A stretch of 64,000 nt of DNA from Pigmentiphaga sp. H8 (GCF_003854895.1 NZ_CP033966.1:3844001-3908000); one strand, 5' to 3'. Shown: positions 7,203 to 16,228, counted from the stretch's first letter. Program-made: numbers and translations. The notes: generated by a model not told the origin, from the sequence alone.

Positions 7203-8393
7203 ATGTCCGACCTCGCCAACAAGCGCCTCGTCCTCGGTATGACCGGCGGCATCGCCTGCTACAAGATCTGCGAGCTGGTGCGGCGCCTGACCGAGCGCGG
7301 CGCGACGGTGGACGTGGTCATGACCGAGGCCGCGACGCATTTCGTCACGCCGGTCACGATGCAGGCGCTGTCTGGCCGGCCGGTCTACGTGGACCAGTGG
7401 GATGCGCGCATGCCCAACAACATGGCGCACATCAACCTGACGCGCGGCGCGGACGCGGTGCTGATCGCGCCCGCCAGCACCGATTTCCTGGCCAAGCTGG
7501 CGCACGGCATGGCCGACGACCTGCTGACCACGCTGTGCGTGGCCCGCGCCTGCCCGCTGCTGGTGGTGCCGGCGATGAACCGCGAGATGTGGGCCAATCC
7601 GGCCACCCAGCGCAACGCCGCGCAGTTGCGCGCCGACGGCGTCACGCTGCTGGGCCCGGCCGAAGGCGACCAGGCCTGCGGCGAAGTCGGCTCCGGCCGC
7701 ATGCTGGAACCGCACGAGATCCTTGAAGACCTGATCGCCCACTTCCAGCCCAAGGTCCTGGCCGGCAAGCGGATACTGATCACGGCCGGCCCCACCTCCG
7801 AGCCGATCGACCCGGTGCGGGTGCTGACCAACGTGTCCTCGGGCAAGATGGGCTATGCCATCGCGCGCGCGGCGCGCGAGGCCGGCGCCGAGGTCACGCT
7901 GGTGTCCGGCCCCACCGCGCTGGCCGCGCCGCGCGGGGTGCGCCGGGTCGACGTGATGACGGCGCGCGACATGCTCGATGCCGTGATGGCGGACGTGCAA
8001 AATGCCGACATCTTCGTCGCCGTCGCGGCAGTGGCGGACTGGCGGGTCAAGGAGGTCAGCGCCAGCAAGCTGAAGAAGACCGACGGCGGCCCGCCGGCCC
8101 TGGAGTTCGTGCAGAACCCCGACATCCTGGGTACGGTGGCGGCCCTGCCGCGCCCGCCCTATTGCGTGGGCTTTGCCGCCGAGACCGAGGACCTGGCCCG
8201 CCACGCCACCGAGAAGCGCGCGCGCAAGCGCGTGCCGCTGCTGGTGGGCAACCTGGCCCAGGACGTGCTGGGCCGCGACGACACCACCCTGGTACTGTAC
8301 GACGATGCCGGCGAACATCCGCTGGCCCGCCTGTCCAAGCTCGCGGCCGCGCGACAGCTGGTGGCAGAAATCGGCCGGCGCGCCGGCTCGTGA
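7203..8393 (+). CDS. coaBC: Phosphopantothenoylcysteine synthetase/decarboxylase
   Basis: Bifunctional coenzyme A enzyme: the CoaB part condenses 4'-phosphopantothenate with cysteine, and the CoaC flavoprotein part decarboxylates the product. CoaC occupies about residues 1-185 (TGGIACYK, catalytic His in NNMAHINL, PAMNREMW). CoaB follows, with ITAGPTSEPIDPVRVLTNVS, KMGYAIARAA, and ASKLKK containing the active-site lysine. The ATG at 7203 (MSDLANKR) was chosen over the longer in-frame start at 7107 because family homology begins there. It is followed by a small membrane protein and dut, the usual coaBC-dut association. Confidence 0.97.
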   Translation: MSDLANKRLVLGMTGGIACYKICELVRRLTERGATVDVVMTEAATHFVTPVTMQALSGRPVYVDQWDARMPNNMAHINLTRGADAVLIAPASTDFLAKLAHGMADDLLTTLCVARACPLLVVPAMNREMWANPATQRNAAQLRADGVTLLGPAEGDQACGEVGSGRMLEPHEILEDLIAHFQPKVLAGKRILITAGPTSEPIDPVRVLTNVSSGKMGYAIARAAREAGAEVTLVSGPTALAAPRGVRRVDVMTARDMLDAVMADVQNADIFVAVAAVADWRVKEVSASKLKKTDGGPPALEFVQNPDILGTVAALPRPPYCVGFAAETEDLARHATEKRARKRVPLLVGNLAQDVLGRDDTTLVLYDDAGEHPLARLSKLAAARQLVAEIGRRAGS

Positions 8394-8413
8394 ACGATCC
8401 GAGGAGGACCGTC

Positions 8414-8971
8414 ATGCCCTTCGACGCGGAACCCCCAAACGGCGACTACGCCGCCTACATCGACAAGATGGTCAACCGCGGCGCTGGCACGCCAGGGGAA
8501 CAAGGCCTGCTCAAGACCGGCACGGGCGGCTTCCGCTCGGCGCTGCGGCTGCCGGGCTCGCAGAAGGACACGCGCAGCCCGGGCCAGCAATACACCGCCG
8601 GCACCGGCATCCCGTCCGCCCCCACGGCGCCGTCGGCTCCCTCGGCCAACATGCCGGCCGGCGTCAGCGAACCGGCCTCGCAGTCCACGCTGGCGGCGCA
8701 GGGCAACAGCGCGGTCAAGGGCGCCGTGCAGGTCCTGCTGGGCGTGCTGTTCGGCTTCCTGACCATCGGCAGCATCGCTTCGGCGCTGATGGACCACGAT
8801 CCGCTCGAACCCTTCAACATCGTCCGCACCCTTATCCTGTTCTTCGTCGCGCGCTCGCTGTTCCGGCGCGGTCGCCAGACGCTGCGCGGCGCGCAAGGCA
8901 TACCCGGCACGACGCTGCCGCCCTTCGTGCCGCCCAACCGCAATCAACGTTCATCCCACCGCAACGCATGA
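8414..8971 (+). CDS. Small membrane protein between coaBC and dut
   Basis: No family is recognised with certainty. The 185-residue protein has a hydrophilic N-terminus, a Pro/Ala/Ser-rich linker (about residues 60-85), and a hydrophobic stretch at about 100-145 (VQVLLGVLFGFLTIGSIAS and IVRTLILFFVARSLF) that makes one or two membrane helices. An Arg-rich, Pro-rich tail follows. GAGGAGG precedes the ATG at 8414. Its stop overlaps the dut start (ATGA), so the two are translationally coupled, tying it to the coaBC-dut operon. No function can be assigned from sequence. Confidence 0.8.
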   Translation: MPFDAEPPNGDYAAYIDKMVNRGAGTPGEQGLLKTGTGGFRSALRLPGSQKDTRSPGQQYTAGTGIPSAPTAPSAPSANMPAGVSEPASQSTLAAQGNSAVKGAVQVLLGVLFGFLTIGSIASALMDHDPLEPFNIVRTLILFFVARSLFRRGRQTLRGAQGIPGTTLPPFVPPNRNQRSSHRNA

Positions 8972-9417
8972 AATCCGTAGACCTGAAGATCCTCGACGCG
9001 CGCATGCGCGACTACCTACCCGCCTACGCCACTCCGGGCTCCGCCGGCCTGGACCTGCGCGCCTGCCTGGAAGCCCCGCAAACCATCCAGCCCGGCCAGA
9101 CCGTGCTGGTGCCCACGGGCCTGGCCATCCATATCGCCGATCCCGGCTACGCCGCGATGATCCTGCCGCGCTCGGGCCTGGGCCACAAGCACGGCATCGT
9201 GCTGGGCAACCTGGTCGGGCTGATCGATTCCGACTACCAGGGCCAGTTGATGGTCTCGACCTGGAACCGCGGACAGGAAGCCTTCGTGCTCCAGCCCATG
9301 GAACGCCTGGCGCAGATGATCATCGTACCGGTAGCCCAGGTGAGCTTCAACGTGGTGGACGATTTCACGGAATCCGACCGCGGCGCGGGCGGATTCGGAA
9401 GCACCGGCAAGCATTGA
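8968..9417 (+). CDS. dut: Deoxyuridine 5'-triphosphate nucleotidohydrolase
   Basis: Hydrolyses dUTP to dUMP and pyrophosphate, keeping uracil out of DNA and feeding dTMP synthesis; a cytoplasmic homotrimer. All five dUTPase motifs are present in 149 residues: GSAGLDLRA, PRSGLGHKHGI, GLIDSDYQGQL, MERLAQMI and the C-terminal GAGGFGSTGKH that closes over the active site. It overlaps the preceding gene by four bases. Confidence 0.98.
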   Translation: MKSVDLKILDARMRDYLPAYATPGSAGLDLRACLEAPQTIQPGQTVLVPTGLAIHIADPGYAAMILPRSGLGHKHGIVLGNLVGLIDSDYQGQLMVSTWNRGQEAFVLQPMERLAQMIIVPVAQVSFNVVDDFTESDRGAGGFGSTGKH

Positions 9418-9427
9418 CCGCGCGTCC

Positions 9428-10144
9428 ATGGCGAAGACCGACAGCGAGGGGGCCGAGACGGATCTCGAGGCAGTGCGCATCTACGAGGCGCTGCGCAAAC
9501 GCATTTTCCAGGGCGAGTTCCAACCCGGCCATGAGCTGAACCAGGTCCATATTTCGCAGAAATATGGCGTCAGCCGCACGCCGGTGCGCGAAGCGCTGCG
9601 CATGCTCCAGGCCGACGGGCTGGCCGAGGCACGCTTCAAGTACCGGATGACGGTCACCCAGCTCACGGCCGAGGAAGTCGACCAGATCTACGGACTGTGG
9701 ATCGCCTGCCAGGCCATCGCCACCCAGGTTTCCATGGGGCGCCTGAGCCGGACCGAACTGGCCGCCTGCAAGAAGGTCGTGGACAGGATGTCGCGCCAGG
9801 ACGACGAGCAGTCCAGCCACTGGCGCGACCTGCACCTGGATTTCCACCGCCGCCTGAACCGGCCCGCGGGCCGGATGTACATCGACAAGATGGACGAATA
9901 CTGGCATCGGACCGAACGCGCGCGCTACTCGCTCGAACAGACCTCGCCCTCGCTCTTCGCCGACGACCTGGGCGACCATGCCGGGCTGCTGCACGCCTAC
10001 GAAACCGAAGATCTCCAGGCGGCGCAGCGTATCCAGACCCTGCAGCTCGTGCGTTCGGCCACGGCGTCGATCAAGCTGATCGACCCGGACTACGCGCCGG
10101 TCTTCATGCAGAACGCGGTCGCGGTCCTGCGCGTGCGCCTGTAG
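9428..10144 (+). CDS. GntR-family regulator (FCD type) next to the Rieske oxygenase cluster
   Basis: GntR regulator of 238 residues. The winged helix lies at about residues 18-80 (IFQGEFQPGHELNQVHISQ, YGVSRTPVREALRMLQADGL), followed by a helical FCD-like ligand domain containing HLDFHRRLNRPAGRMYIDK. It begins ten bases after dut, with no good ribosome site, and ends 13 bases before the convergent SDR gene. It is the only regulator in the 10158-17017 catabolic cluster and its likely controller, probably through the palindrome at 16127. That link is inference. Confidence 0.88.
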   Translation: MAKTDSEGAETDLEAVRIYEALRKRIFQGEFQPGHELNQVHISQKYGVSRTPVREALRMLQADGLAEARFKYRMTVTQLTAEEVDQIYGLWIACQAIATQVSMGRLSRTELAACKKVVDRMSRQDDEQSSHWRDLHLDFHRRLNRPAGRMYIDKMDEYWHRTERARYSLEQTSPSLFADDLGDHAGLLHAYETEDLQAAQRIQTLQLVRSATASIKLIDPDYAPVFMQNAVAVLRVRL

Positions 10145-10157
10145 TCCGGGGCGGGGT

Positions 10158-10904
10158 TCAGTCCATGAAGCGCCCGCCCGACATGTTCAGCGTTTCCCCC
10201 GTGATGTAGCCGGACAGGCGCGAGGTCAGGAACAAGGCCGCCGCGGCAGCCTCCTGCGAGCGCCCCACGCGCCCGACCGGGATGCCCTTGAGCACGTGCT
10301 CCAGGTCTTCCCCCGTCTTGGTCACCTGCACGTCGAACAGCGCGGTGGCGATGGCATTGACCGTAACCCCCTGCGGCGCCAGCTCGGCCGCCAGCGAACG
10401 GCTGAACGCGATCAGGCCGCCCTTGGCCGCGGCGTAGGGACTGACGCCCGGGTGCGCGCCGGTCTTGCCCGACATCGAGCAGAACGACAGCAGGCGCCCG
10501 AATCCGCGTCCCGCCATGCGCCCGGCGGCTTCGCGCAGCAACAGCACCGGCAGGACAAGCTCGTCGCGCGCGACCTGGGCGTACAGCCCCGGATCGAGGT
10601 CCAGCGCCTTGCCCACCGAGACCGGCGGCGAGACGAAGATCAAGGCATCGAGCGGACCATTGGCGGCCTCCACCCGATCCAGGAAATCGCGGATCGCGGC
10701 CGGATCCGCGCCGGCCGGCACGCGGTCGCCGGGCCGGTCCGCGCTGCTGCCGCCCGGCGCCAGATAACCGGCATGGACCCTGGCGCCATGCGCGTCGAAA
10801 CCGTCGACCACGGCGGGCCCGACACCGCCCTCCGCCCCCACCACCAGCACCGACATGCCGGTGACGTCGATCACCGCGGGAAACTGCTGCGCGCCTGCCT
10901 GCAT
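10158..10904 (-). CDS. SDR-family oxidoreductase
   Basis: Short-chain dehydrogenase/reductase, 248 residues, NAD(P)-dependent. The nucleotide motif is present in altered form (VVGAEGGVGPAV). The catalytic Ser is probably in FCSMSGKTG, and the YxxxK pair is YAAAK in SPYAAAKGGLIAFSRSLAAEL. The C-terminal GETLNMSGGRF is typical of FabG-like members. The ATG at 10904 follows the Bug stop by four bases with a GGAGG ribosome site. As the last gene of the Rieske operon it could oxidise a cis-diol product, but the substrate is unknown. Confidence 0.85.
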   Translation of the reverse strand: MQAGAQQFPAVIDVTGMSVLVVGAEGGVGPAVVDGFDAHGARVHAGYLAPGGSSADRPGDRVPAGADPAAIRDFLDRVEAANGPLDALIFVSPPVSVGKALDLDPGLYAQVARDELVLPVLLLREAAGRMAGRGFGRLLSFCSMSGKTGAHPGVSPYAAAKGGLIAFSRSLAAELAPQGVTVNAIATALFDVQVTKTGEDLEHVLKGIPVGRVGRSQEAAAAALFLTSRLSGYITGETLNMSGGRFMD

Positions 10905-10908
10905 CGCC

Positions 10909-11883
10909 TTACTCCTCCGCCTTGATGTTGTATTGCGCGATGACTTCGCCGTAGCGCCGGAATTCCTTGCCGACGAATTCACGCATCTCGGCGGTCGTGG
11001 ACGGCCGCATCGTCAGGCCGAACTTGTCGAGCTGGCCGCGTACGGGGTCGTTGCTGACGATCGCATGGATGTCGCGGTACAGCTTTTCGGCGATCGGCGC
11101 GGGAACGCCGGTCGGCAGCATGAAGCCGTACCAGGCCTCGGTCGAGAAGTCCTTCACGCCCAGCTCGGCGAAAGAAGGAATCTCGGGTGCATGGGAATTG
11201 CGCTGCTCGGCGCCCACCCCCAGCGCCTTCAACTGGCCCGAGGCCAGGTAGGGCTTGACGGTATGGGTGGCGATGAAGAACGCCTCGACCTGGCCGCCGA
11301 TCAGATCGGTCACGGCCGGGGCCGTGCCCTTGTACGGCACGTGCAGGAACTCGGTGCCCGTCTTCTGCTGCAACTGAGCGATGAAGATGTGCGAGGGCGA
11401 GCCTATTCCGGCGCTGGCGAACGCCACCTTGCCGCGGTTGGCCTTGGCGTAGTCCAGGAACTCCGTCAGCGTATTGAAGCGCGACTTGCCCGACACCACC
11501 AGCGTCATGTCGCCATAGCCGGCGATGACCAGGGGCTGGAGGTCTCGCATCGGTACGAAGGTATCGGATTTCATCAGGTGGGCGGTCACCGAGATGTTGC
11601 TGCCCATGACGCCGACGGTATAGCCGTCGGGCTGCGACTGGGCCAGGACCTGGGCGCCCACGTGGCCCGACGCCCCGAGGCGGTTTTCCACCACGACCGG
11701 GACTTTCCAGACCTTCGTCAATTCTTCGCCGACCAGGCGGGCCAGGCGGTCAGGCCCCGTGCCCTGCGAGAAGGGCACGATGAACCGCACGGCCTTGTTG
11801 GGGAAATCGTCGGCCAGCGCCGCTGACGAACTCGCGGCACAGAAGAGGACAAGCAGGAATTTCCAGACTGAACGGGTAAGCAT
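10909..11883 (-). CDS. Bug/TctC-family periplasmic receptor
   Basis: Periplasmic binding receptor of the tripartite tricarboxylate family, 324 residues. It has a Sec signal (MLTRSVWKFLLVLFCAASSSAALA) and the family blocks NKAVRFIVPFSQGTGPDRLAR, VVENRLGASGHVGA, QPDGYTVGV, GSPSHIFIAQLQ and HVPYKGTAPAV. It lies between the MmgE/PrpD and SDR genes, so it probably delivers the growth substrate of this cluster, but no transporter membrane subunit is nearby. Confidence 0.93.
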   Translation of the reverse strand: MLTRSVWKFLLVLFCAASSSAALADDFPNKAVRFIVPFSQGTGPDRLARLVGEELTKVWKVPVVVENRLGASGHVGAQVLAQSQPDGYTVGVMGSNISVTAHLMKSDTFVPMRDLQPLVIAGYGDMTLVVSGKSRFNTLTEFLDYAKANRGKVAFASAGIGSPSHIFIAQLQQKTGTEFLHVPYKGTAPAVTDLIGGQVEAFFIATHTVKPYLASGQLKALGVGAEQRNSHAPEIPSFAELGVKDFSTEAWYGFMLPTGVPAPIAEKLYRDIHAIVSNDPVRGQLDKFGLTMRPSTTAEMREFVGKEFRRYGEVIAQYNIKAEE

Positions 11884-11966
11884 GGCAAGGACCTCTCATA
11901 GAAGCTCTACACAGGCACATCCACCGGCAGGCGCATAGCCTGCTCGGCATCCAGAGGCGATGGCCT

Positions 11967-13388
11967 TCAGGCCACCGTCTCGTCCACCAGTTTCCGTACG
12001 TCGACGCAGGCATCGAGGTTCGCGACCGCCGAGATCAAGGCCTCGGCCCGCGCGGCCCGGCCCGCCCCCAGGTTCTCCTTGAACTTCTCGACCAGGGTGT
12101 CGAACGAGATCGGCACGCCGGCCGACCCGGGCGCGGCCTCGCGGCCGCCGCTCCAGCGATGGCCGGACTCGTCCTCGATCACCACCTCCGACAACAGGTT
12201 GGACGGCGAGGCCTGCCCGGCCTGCACCACCTCGATGCGGCCATCCAGCAGCCGGCGCAGTTCGGGCGACTCGCGCAGCGGCGCCTCGAAGCTGGCCGGA
12301 CTGATGCCGCCCTGCACCAGGGCGGCCGCCACGATATAAGGCAGGGAATGATCGGCCGCCTCGCGCGTGCGGGGCGCGAACGGATCGACGCGGATCTCGT
12401 ACAGGTGGCGATACACGCCAGGATCGGCATGCACCGTCACCCTGGCGATCGCGTCCGGCGACCGCCCTGCCTCCCGCCACGCGGCACGCGCGCGCAGCGC
12501 CGACTGGATGGCGCTCTGGCCGCGCGATCCGACCGGCCAGCGCTTGAAGCTGCCGCGGGCAATGCCCTCGAAGCGCTCGATGCCCTGAATGCGCCGCACG
12601 GCCTGCTCGGCCTCGTCGGCGGTGGCCTGCAGCTTGGCGAGATAGCCGAACTTCCCCTCGAAGGGACGAACCACGCCCTCCACGCCGCACTTGGCCAGAT
12701 AGCAGGCGTAGATCGCGTGCCGCACACCGTCGCCGCCGTTGAAGCGCTTCCACATGGTCAGCTCGCCATGCGCATCGAACTCGGAGGACTCCGCTTCCAG
12801 CGACGGATAGTTCGCGTTCACGGTGATCGAGAATGCCTGCCGGAACTGCGCATGGTCGAGTTCCAGCATGCCGCCGATCGCGGCCGTGGCGCCCAGCGCG
12901 GTCAGGCACGGGTAGTCCCAGCCGGCCCGGTCGGGATCGATGTAGTCGCTCATGGCCACGATCATCTCGTAGCCCAGGCACAGGGCCCGTGCCACGTCCA
13001 GGCCGCCCGCGCCGGCCGACTCCGCCACGGCAATCACGCCGGTCAGGATGTCGCTGGGATGCGCGCCACCCAGGCGGCCGAGATAGAAGTCGTTGAAATC
13101 GTAGGCACGCAGCGGCGGGCTGTTGAGCAGCGCGGCGTGTTCGATGCCGACACGCTCGCCGGTTCCCCACAGCCTGGCTCCGCCTTCGGGCACCGGGAAA
13201 CAGGCGGCGAACTTGCGCGCGCGCTGGGCGGCGCGGTGGTCCAGCGCGCCCAGCACCACGCCGAACGAATCCAGCACGATTTTCCTGACGGCGTCGCGGC
13301 AGACGGCATCGATCTCGAAGCGGCGGGCACGGATACAGAACGCGGCCAGGTGGTCAAGAAACGCATCGTTGGGAGAGACAGCGCGCAT
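11967..13388 (-). CDS. MmgE/PrpD family protein
   Basis: Member of the MmgE/PrpD superfamily (2-methylcitrate dehydratase, cis-aconitate decarboxylase and related lyases), 473 residues. Conserved features include VLDSFGVVLGAL near the N-terminus, YDFNDFYLGRLGGAHPSDILTGVIAVAE (about residues 96-123), the AAAIGGMLELD-like core and the C-terminal VVEKFKENL. The HPSD block is where active-site residues lie in this family. In Bordetella, such genes often sit with Bug receptors in catabolic islands. The actual substrate is unknown. Confidence 0.88.
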   Translation of the reverse strand: MRAVSPNDAFLDHLAAFCIRARRFEIDAVCRDAVRKIVLDSFGVVLGALDHRAAQRARKFAACFPVPEGGARLWGTGERVGIEHAALLNSPPLRAYDFNDFYLGRLGGAHPSDILTGVIAVAESAGAGGLDVARALCLGYEMIVAMSDYIDPDRAGWDYPCLTALGATAAIGGMLELDHAQFRQAFSITVNANYPSLEAESSEFDAHGELTMWKRFNGGDGVRHAIYACYLAKCGVEGVVRPFEGKFGYLAKLQATADEAEQAVRRIQGIERFEGIARGSFKRWPVGSRGQSAIQSALRARAAWREAGRSPDAIARVTVHADPGVYRHLYEIRVDPFAPRTREAADHSLPYIVAAALVQGGISPASFEAPLRESPELRRLLDGRIEVVQAGQASPSNLLSEVVIEDESGHRWSGGREAAPGSAGVPISFDTLVEKFKENLGAGRAARAEALISAVANLDACVDVRKLVDETVA

Positions 13389-13421
13389 GCGGAATTCCTG
13401 TGGCGAAGGGTTGACGGCGGA

Positions 13422-14261
13422 TCAGCGGGTGATGCGGTATTTCTGCGTGCCCAGGCCGGCGATGCCCAGTTCGACCAGCTCGCCGCCCCGCAGGTAGCGC
13501 GGGGGCTTCATGCCCAGGCCGACGCCCGCCGGCGTGCCGGTGATGACGAGGTCGCCCGGTTCCAGGGTCATGCACTGGCTCAGGTAGCTGACGATGGCCG
13601 GGCACTTGAAGATCATCTGGCGGGTATTGCTCTGTTGCACCCGCTCGCCATCCACCGAGAGCCAGATGTCGAGCGCGTGCACGTCGGCGATCTCGTCGTG
13701 CGTCACGAGATAGGGCCCGACGGGGCAGAAACGATCGAAGCTCTTGCCCTTGTCCCACTGGCCGCCGCGATCGAGCTGGAAAGCCCGGTCGGACAGGTCG
13801 TTGGCCAACACGTAGCCGAAGATGCTGCCGGCCGCCTCGACCTCGGACACGTCGCGGCAAGGCTTGCCGATGACGATGCCCAGCTCGACTTCCCAATCCA
13901 TCTTCTCGGCCCTGGCCGGCCTGGGCACGTCGTCGTACGGTCCGGACAGCGTCGACGGCGCCTTCATGAACACCACGGGCTCGGCCGGAATCGCCATGCC
14001 GGATTCCTTGGCATGGTCGACGTAGTTCAGGCCGATGGCGATGATCTTGCCCGGCCGCGCCAGCGGCGATCCCAGGCGCGGCGTCCCGTCGACCCGGGGC
14101 AGGCGCTCGGCGTCGACCGCGCCCAGGCTGTCCTGGAGGCCACGCGCCATGGCCCGTGGATCGATGTCCCGCAGCAGTCCGGACAAATCCCTCAACCCGC
14201 CCTGCCCGTCCAGCATGCCCGGCCGCTCGCACCCTTGGGCGCCATACCTGACCAACTTCAT
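13422..14261 (-). CDS. Fumarylacetoacetate hydrolase family protein
   Basis: FAH-superfamily metal-dependent hydrolase or decarboxylase, 279 residues. The N-terminal extension is short, and the catalytic fold starts at about residue 70 (PGKIIAIGLNYVDHAKESG). The metal-binding acidic residues are in EVELGIVIGKP and YVLANDLSDRAFQ. GDLVITGTPAGVGLGM is the signature near the C-terminus. Members cleave beta-diketone acids or hydrate dienoates late in aromatic degradation. Neighbours (Rieske oxygenase genes upstream, MmgE/PrpD downstream) agree with such a role. Confidence 0.92.
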   Translation of the reverse strand: MKLVRYGAQGCERPGMLDGQGGLRDLSGLLRDIDPRAMARGLQDSLGAVDAERLPRVDGTPRLGSPLARPGKIIAIGLNYVDHAKESGMAIPAEPVVFMKAPSTLSGPYDDVPRPARAEKMDWEVELGIVIGKPCRDVSEVEAAGSIFGYVLANDLSDRAFQLDRGGQWDKGKSFDRFCPVGPYLVTHDEIADVHALDIWLSVDGERVQQSNTRQMIFKCPAIVSYLSQCMTLEPGDLVITGTPAGVGLGMKPPRYLRGGELVELGIAGLGTQKYRITR

Positions 14262-14280
14262 GTGCCGTGCTCCCCGTGTA

Positions 14281-14775
14281 TCAGTAGATGAAGGCGAGAT
14301 TGCCCTGCCAGCCCGCGCGGTCGAGCAGGTGGACGCGTTTCTCGTGGATCCGGAATCCCTTGTCGCCGCGGCGCAGGAGATAGTCGACGCGGGCGACGAT
14401 GGCGTTCTTCTCGCCCAGGCCGACCTGGGTCCAGTCGCCGCCGCGGGTCTCGTGGATCAACTGACTGCTCGATACGGACCAGAGGCCGTCGCGCTCGTCT
14501 GCCACCACGTTCGAAACGAAGTGCAGCGTACGCGACGGCGGCTGCTGCGCCGGAAACCAGTGATTGACCAGGTGATACACGCGTTCTTCGCGGGCCATCC
14601 TGTCGTCGTTGACGATGGCGGCCTGCCGCCCCGGCAGCGCCTCGTCCACCAGGGGCACGATGTAGAGGCCGTCGTCGTCGAACAGGCTCAGCCAATCGTC
14701 GAGCCGCCGGTCGTCCAGCAACCGGGCTTCGCGATAGATGAACTGGGTGATGTCTTGCAACATTGCGCTTTCCAT
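14281..14775 (-). CDS. Ring-hydroxylating oxygenase beta (small) subunit
   Basis: Small subunit of an aromatic-ring-hydroxylating dioxygenase, a SnoaL/NTF2-like cone fold of 164 residues. Recognisable blocks are QFIYREARLLDDRRLDDWLSLFDDDGLYIVP (about residues 8-38), LHFVSNVV and the C-terminal YLLRRGDKGFRIHEKRVHLLDRA. Two starts are possible: the ATG at 14775 (MESAMLQD) or the ATG at 14763; the first is used here. It follows the alpha-subunit gene by 14 bases and forms the alpha3beta3 oxygenase with it. Confidence 0.93.
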   Translation of the reverse strand: MESAMLQDITQFIYREARLLDDRRLDDWLSLFDDDGLYIVPLVDEALPGRQAAIVNDDRMAREERVYHLVNHWFPAQQPPSRTLHFVSNVVADERDGLWSVSSSQLIHETRGGDWTQVGLGEKNAIVARVDYLLRRGDKGFRIHEKRVHLLDRAGWQGNLAFIY

Positions 14776-14789
14776 ACTCGATTCCCGCC

Positions 14790-16097
14790 TCAAGCGTGCT
14801 TCGATGCCTGCCGCATCATGTTTTCCCAGGCCCGCCACAGAGCGCGCTGCGGCGCTTCGCTGGACGGCAGGCCGCGGTAGTCGCCGCTCTCGGTCCTCTC
14901 GTCGCTGTCCATGCCGCGGTCGAACACCAGCCACTCCACGCTGCTGGCGCGCAGGCCCTGCGTCACGCGGGCGAATATCTCGGTGTCGTCGGCCATGCCG
15001 AAACCCGACGGCCCGTAGAACCGCTCCTGGCTGCGCAGCATGCCGGCGTTGAACGCATCGGGCGCACCCTCGATCTCGTAGGGGTAGATCAGCACCTCGG
15101 TCTCGTCGACCGAGATCGGACGCCAGACCCGGATCTGCTGGTGGATCATGCCCATGCTGGGGAATACCGTGGAGGTCGCCTTGGCGGTGATGCCCGCGAA
15201 GGCCGCTTCGCCGTGCCTGTCCAGCAATTCGCGATACATGCGTCCGAACTCGCCGTCGAGCAGATAGCCCGGATCGGCCGCCGGCACCCGCGCGAAGCCA
15301 TGCCCTTGCCGGCAGGACCAGGTCTCGCCGCGAAAGCGCTGCTCCCGCATCTCGCGCGAACTGCGTCCCTTGTGCACGCCGAAGTCGCCGGTGCTGTCGC
15401 CGTACTTCGCCTGCAGCTTCACGAAGGCGCCGTGGGTATGCATGAAGTGGTAGGCGTCGACGATGTTCTCGGTCTGCAGCTTCCAGTTGCCCTTGTATCG
15501 ACAGACGTAGGGCTTGGAGGCGATCGCGATGCGCCCCACCGGCGAGAGGTCGAGCTTGGCATCGATGACGGCCTTGAGCTCGCCCAGGTAGGACGCCAGC
15601 GGCTCGATGCCGGCGTCGAGCGACACGAACAGAAGGCCGCGGTAGCTTTCCATGCGCGGCACGCGCAGCAGGCCTTGCGGTTCGAGGAAGTTGGCGCCGT
15701 AGCCGCCGGGGTCGCCCCGCTCGGACACCAGGCGCGTCCTGCCCGCGAGGTCGAAGATCCAGCCGTGGTACGGGCAGCGCATTTCCTGCACGACGCCCTG
15801 CGGCTCGCGCAGCAGGGTCGCGCCGCGGTGCATGCAGCGGTTGAAGAAGGCGCCGATCTTCCCTTCCTTGTCGCGGATCACAACGATGGGCTGGCGGCCG
15901 GCGTAGGCGGTCTTGAAACTGCCCGCCGACGCAAACTCGGATTCGTGTCCGACGTAGATCCAGGTCCGCTCGAAGATGCGCTTCATCTCCAGCTCGAAGA
16001 CGTCCTCGTCCGTATACGCCTCGGTGCGGACCAGGAACTGCTGCCCGGGTATCTCGCGGACGTAGTCCCCAACATCGATCTCTGGTGTCCTGCTCAT
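14790..16097 (-). CDS. Rieske ring-hydroxylating oxygenase alpha (large) subunit
   Basis: Catalytic subunit of a Rieske non-haem iron oxygenase, 435 residues. The [2Fe-2S] ligands are Cys-x-His in NRCMHRGATLL and Cys-x2-His in MRCPYHGWIFD (about residues 84-110). The mononuclear iron site has the bridging Asp and two His in TENIVDAYHFMHTHGAF. It resembles the benzoate/salicylate/anthranilate-type alpha subunits. The ATG at 16097 (MSRTPEIDV) has AAAGG upstream; a GTG at 16112 is the alternative. It is the first gene of the operon. No ferredoxin or reductase gene is present nearby, so electron transfer must come from elsewhere. Confidence 0.93.
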   Translation of the reverse strand: MSRTPEIDVGDYVREIPGQQFLVRTEAYTDEDVFELEMKRIFERTWIYVGHESEFASAGSFKTAYAGRQPIVVIRDKEGKIGAFFNRCMHRGATLLREPQGVVQEMRCPYHGWIFDLAGRTRLVSERGDPGGYGANFLEPQGLLRVPRMESYRGLLFVSLDAGIEPLASYLGELKAVIDAKLDLSPVGRIAIASKPYVCRYKGNWKLQTENIVDAYHFMHTHGAFVKLQAKYGDSTGDFGVHKGRSSREMREQRFRGETWSCRQGHGFARVPAADPGYLLDGEFGRMYRELLDRHGEAAFAGITAKATSTVFPSMGMIHQQIRVWRPISVDETEVLIYPYEIEGAPDAFNAGMLRSQERFYGPSGFGMADDTEIFARVTQGLRASSVEWLVFDRGMDSDERTESGDYRGLPSSEAPQRALWRAWENMMRQASKHA

Positions 16098-16126
16098 GCT
16101 TGCCTTTGACACTATCTCTGTCGTGA

Positions 16127-16144
16127 AAAAGTGGATACACTTTT
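16127..16144. promoter_or_regulatory. perfect palindrome in the divergent promoter region
   Basis: AAAAGTG (16127-16133) and CACTTTT (16138-16144) form a perfect inverted repeat around GATA, between the Rieske operon and the divergent aldolase gene. Size and position suit an operator for the GntR regulator at 9428, which would then control both directions. This is inference. Confidence 0.5.
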
Positions 16145-16228
16145 AGTCTGTTGGCAGCCAGAATCTTTGTCAATCACTTTTCGTTCGAATCCACGCCCAT
16201 GCGTGAAAACCCCCAACGGGAGGCAGTC

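Noticed and set aside
16151..16228. Longer N-terminus for the HpaI-type aldolase
   Set aside because: The extra residues are not part of the family, and the ATG at 16229 has a strong GGGAGG site.
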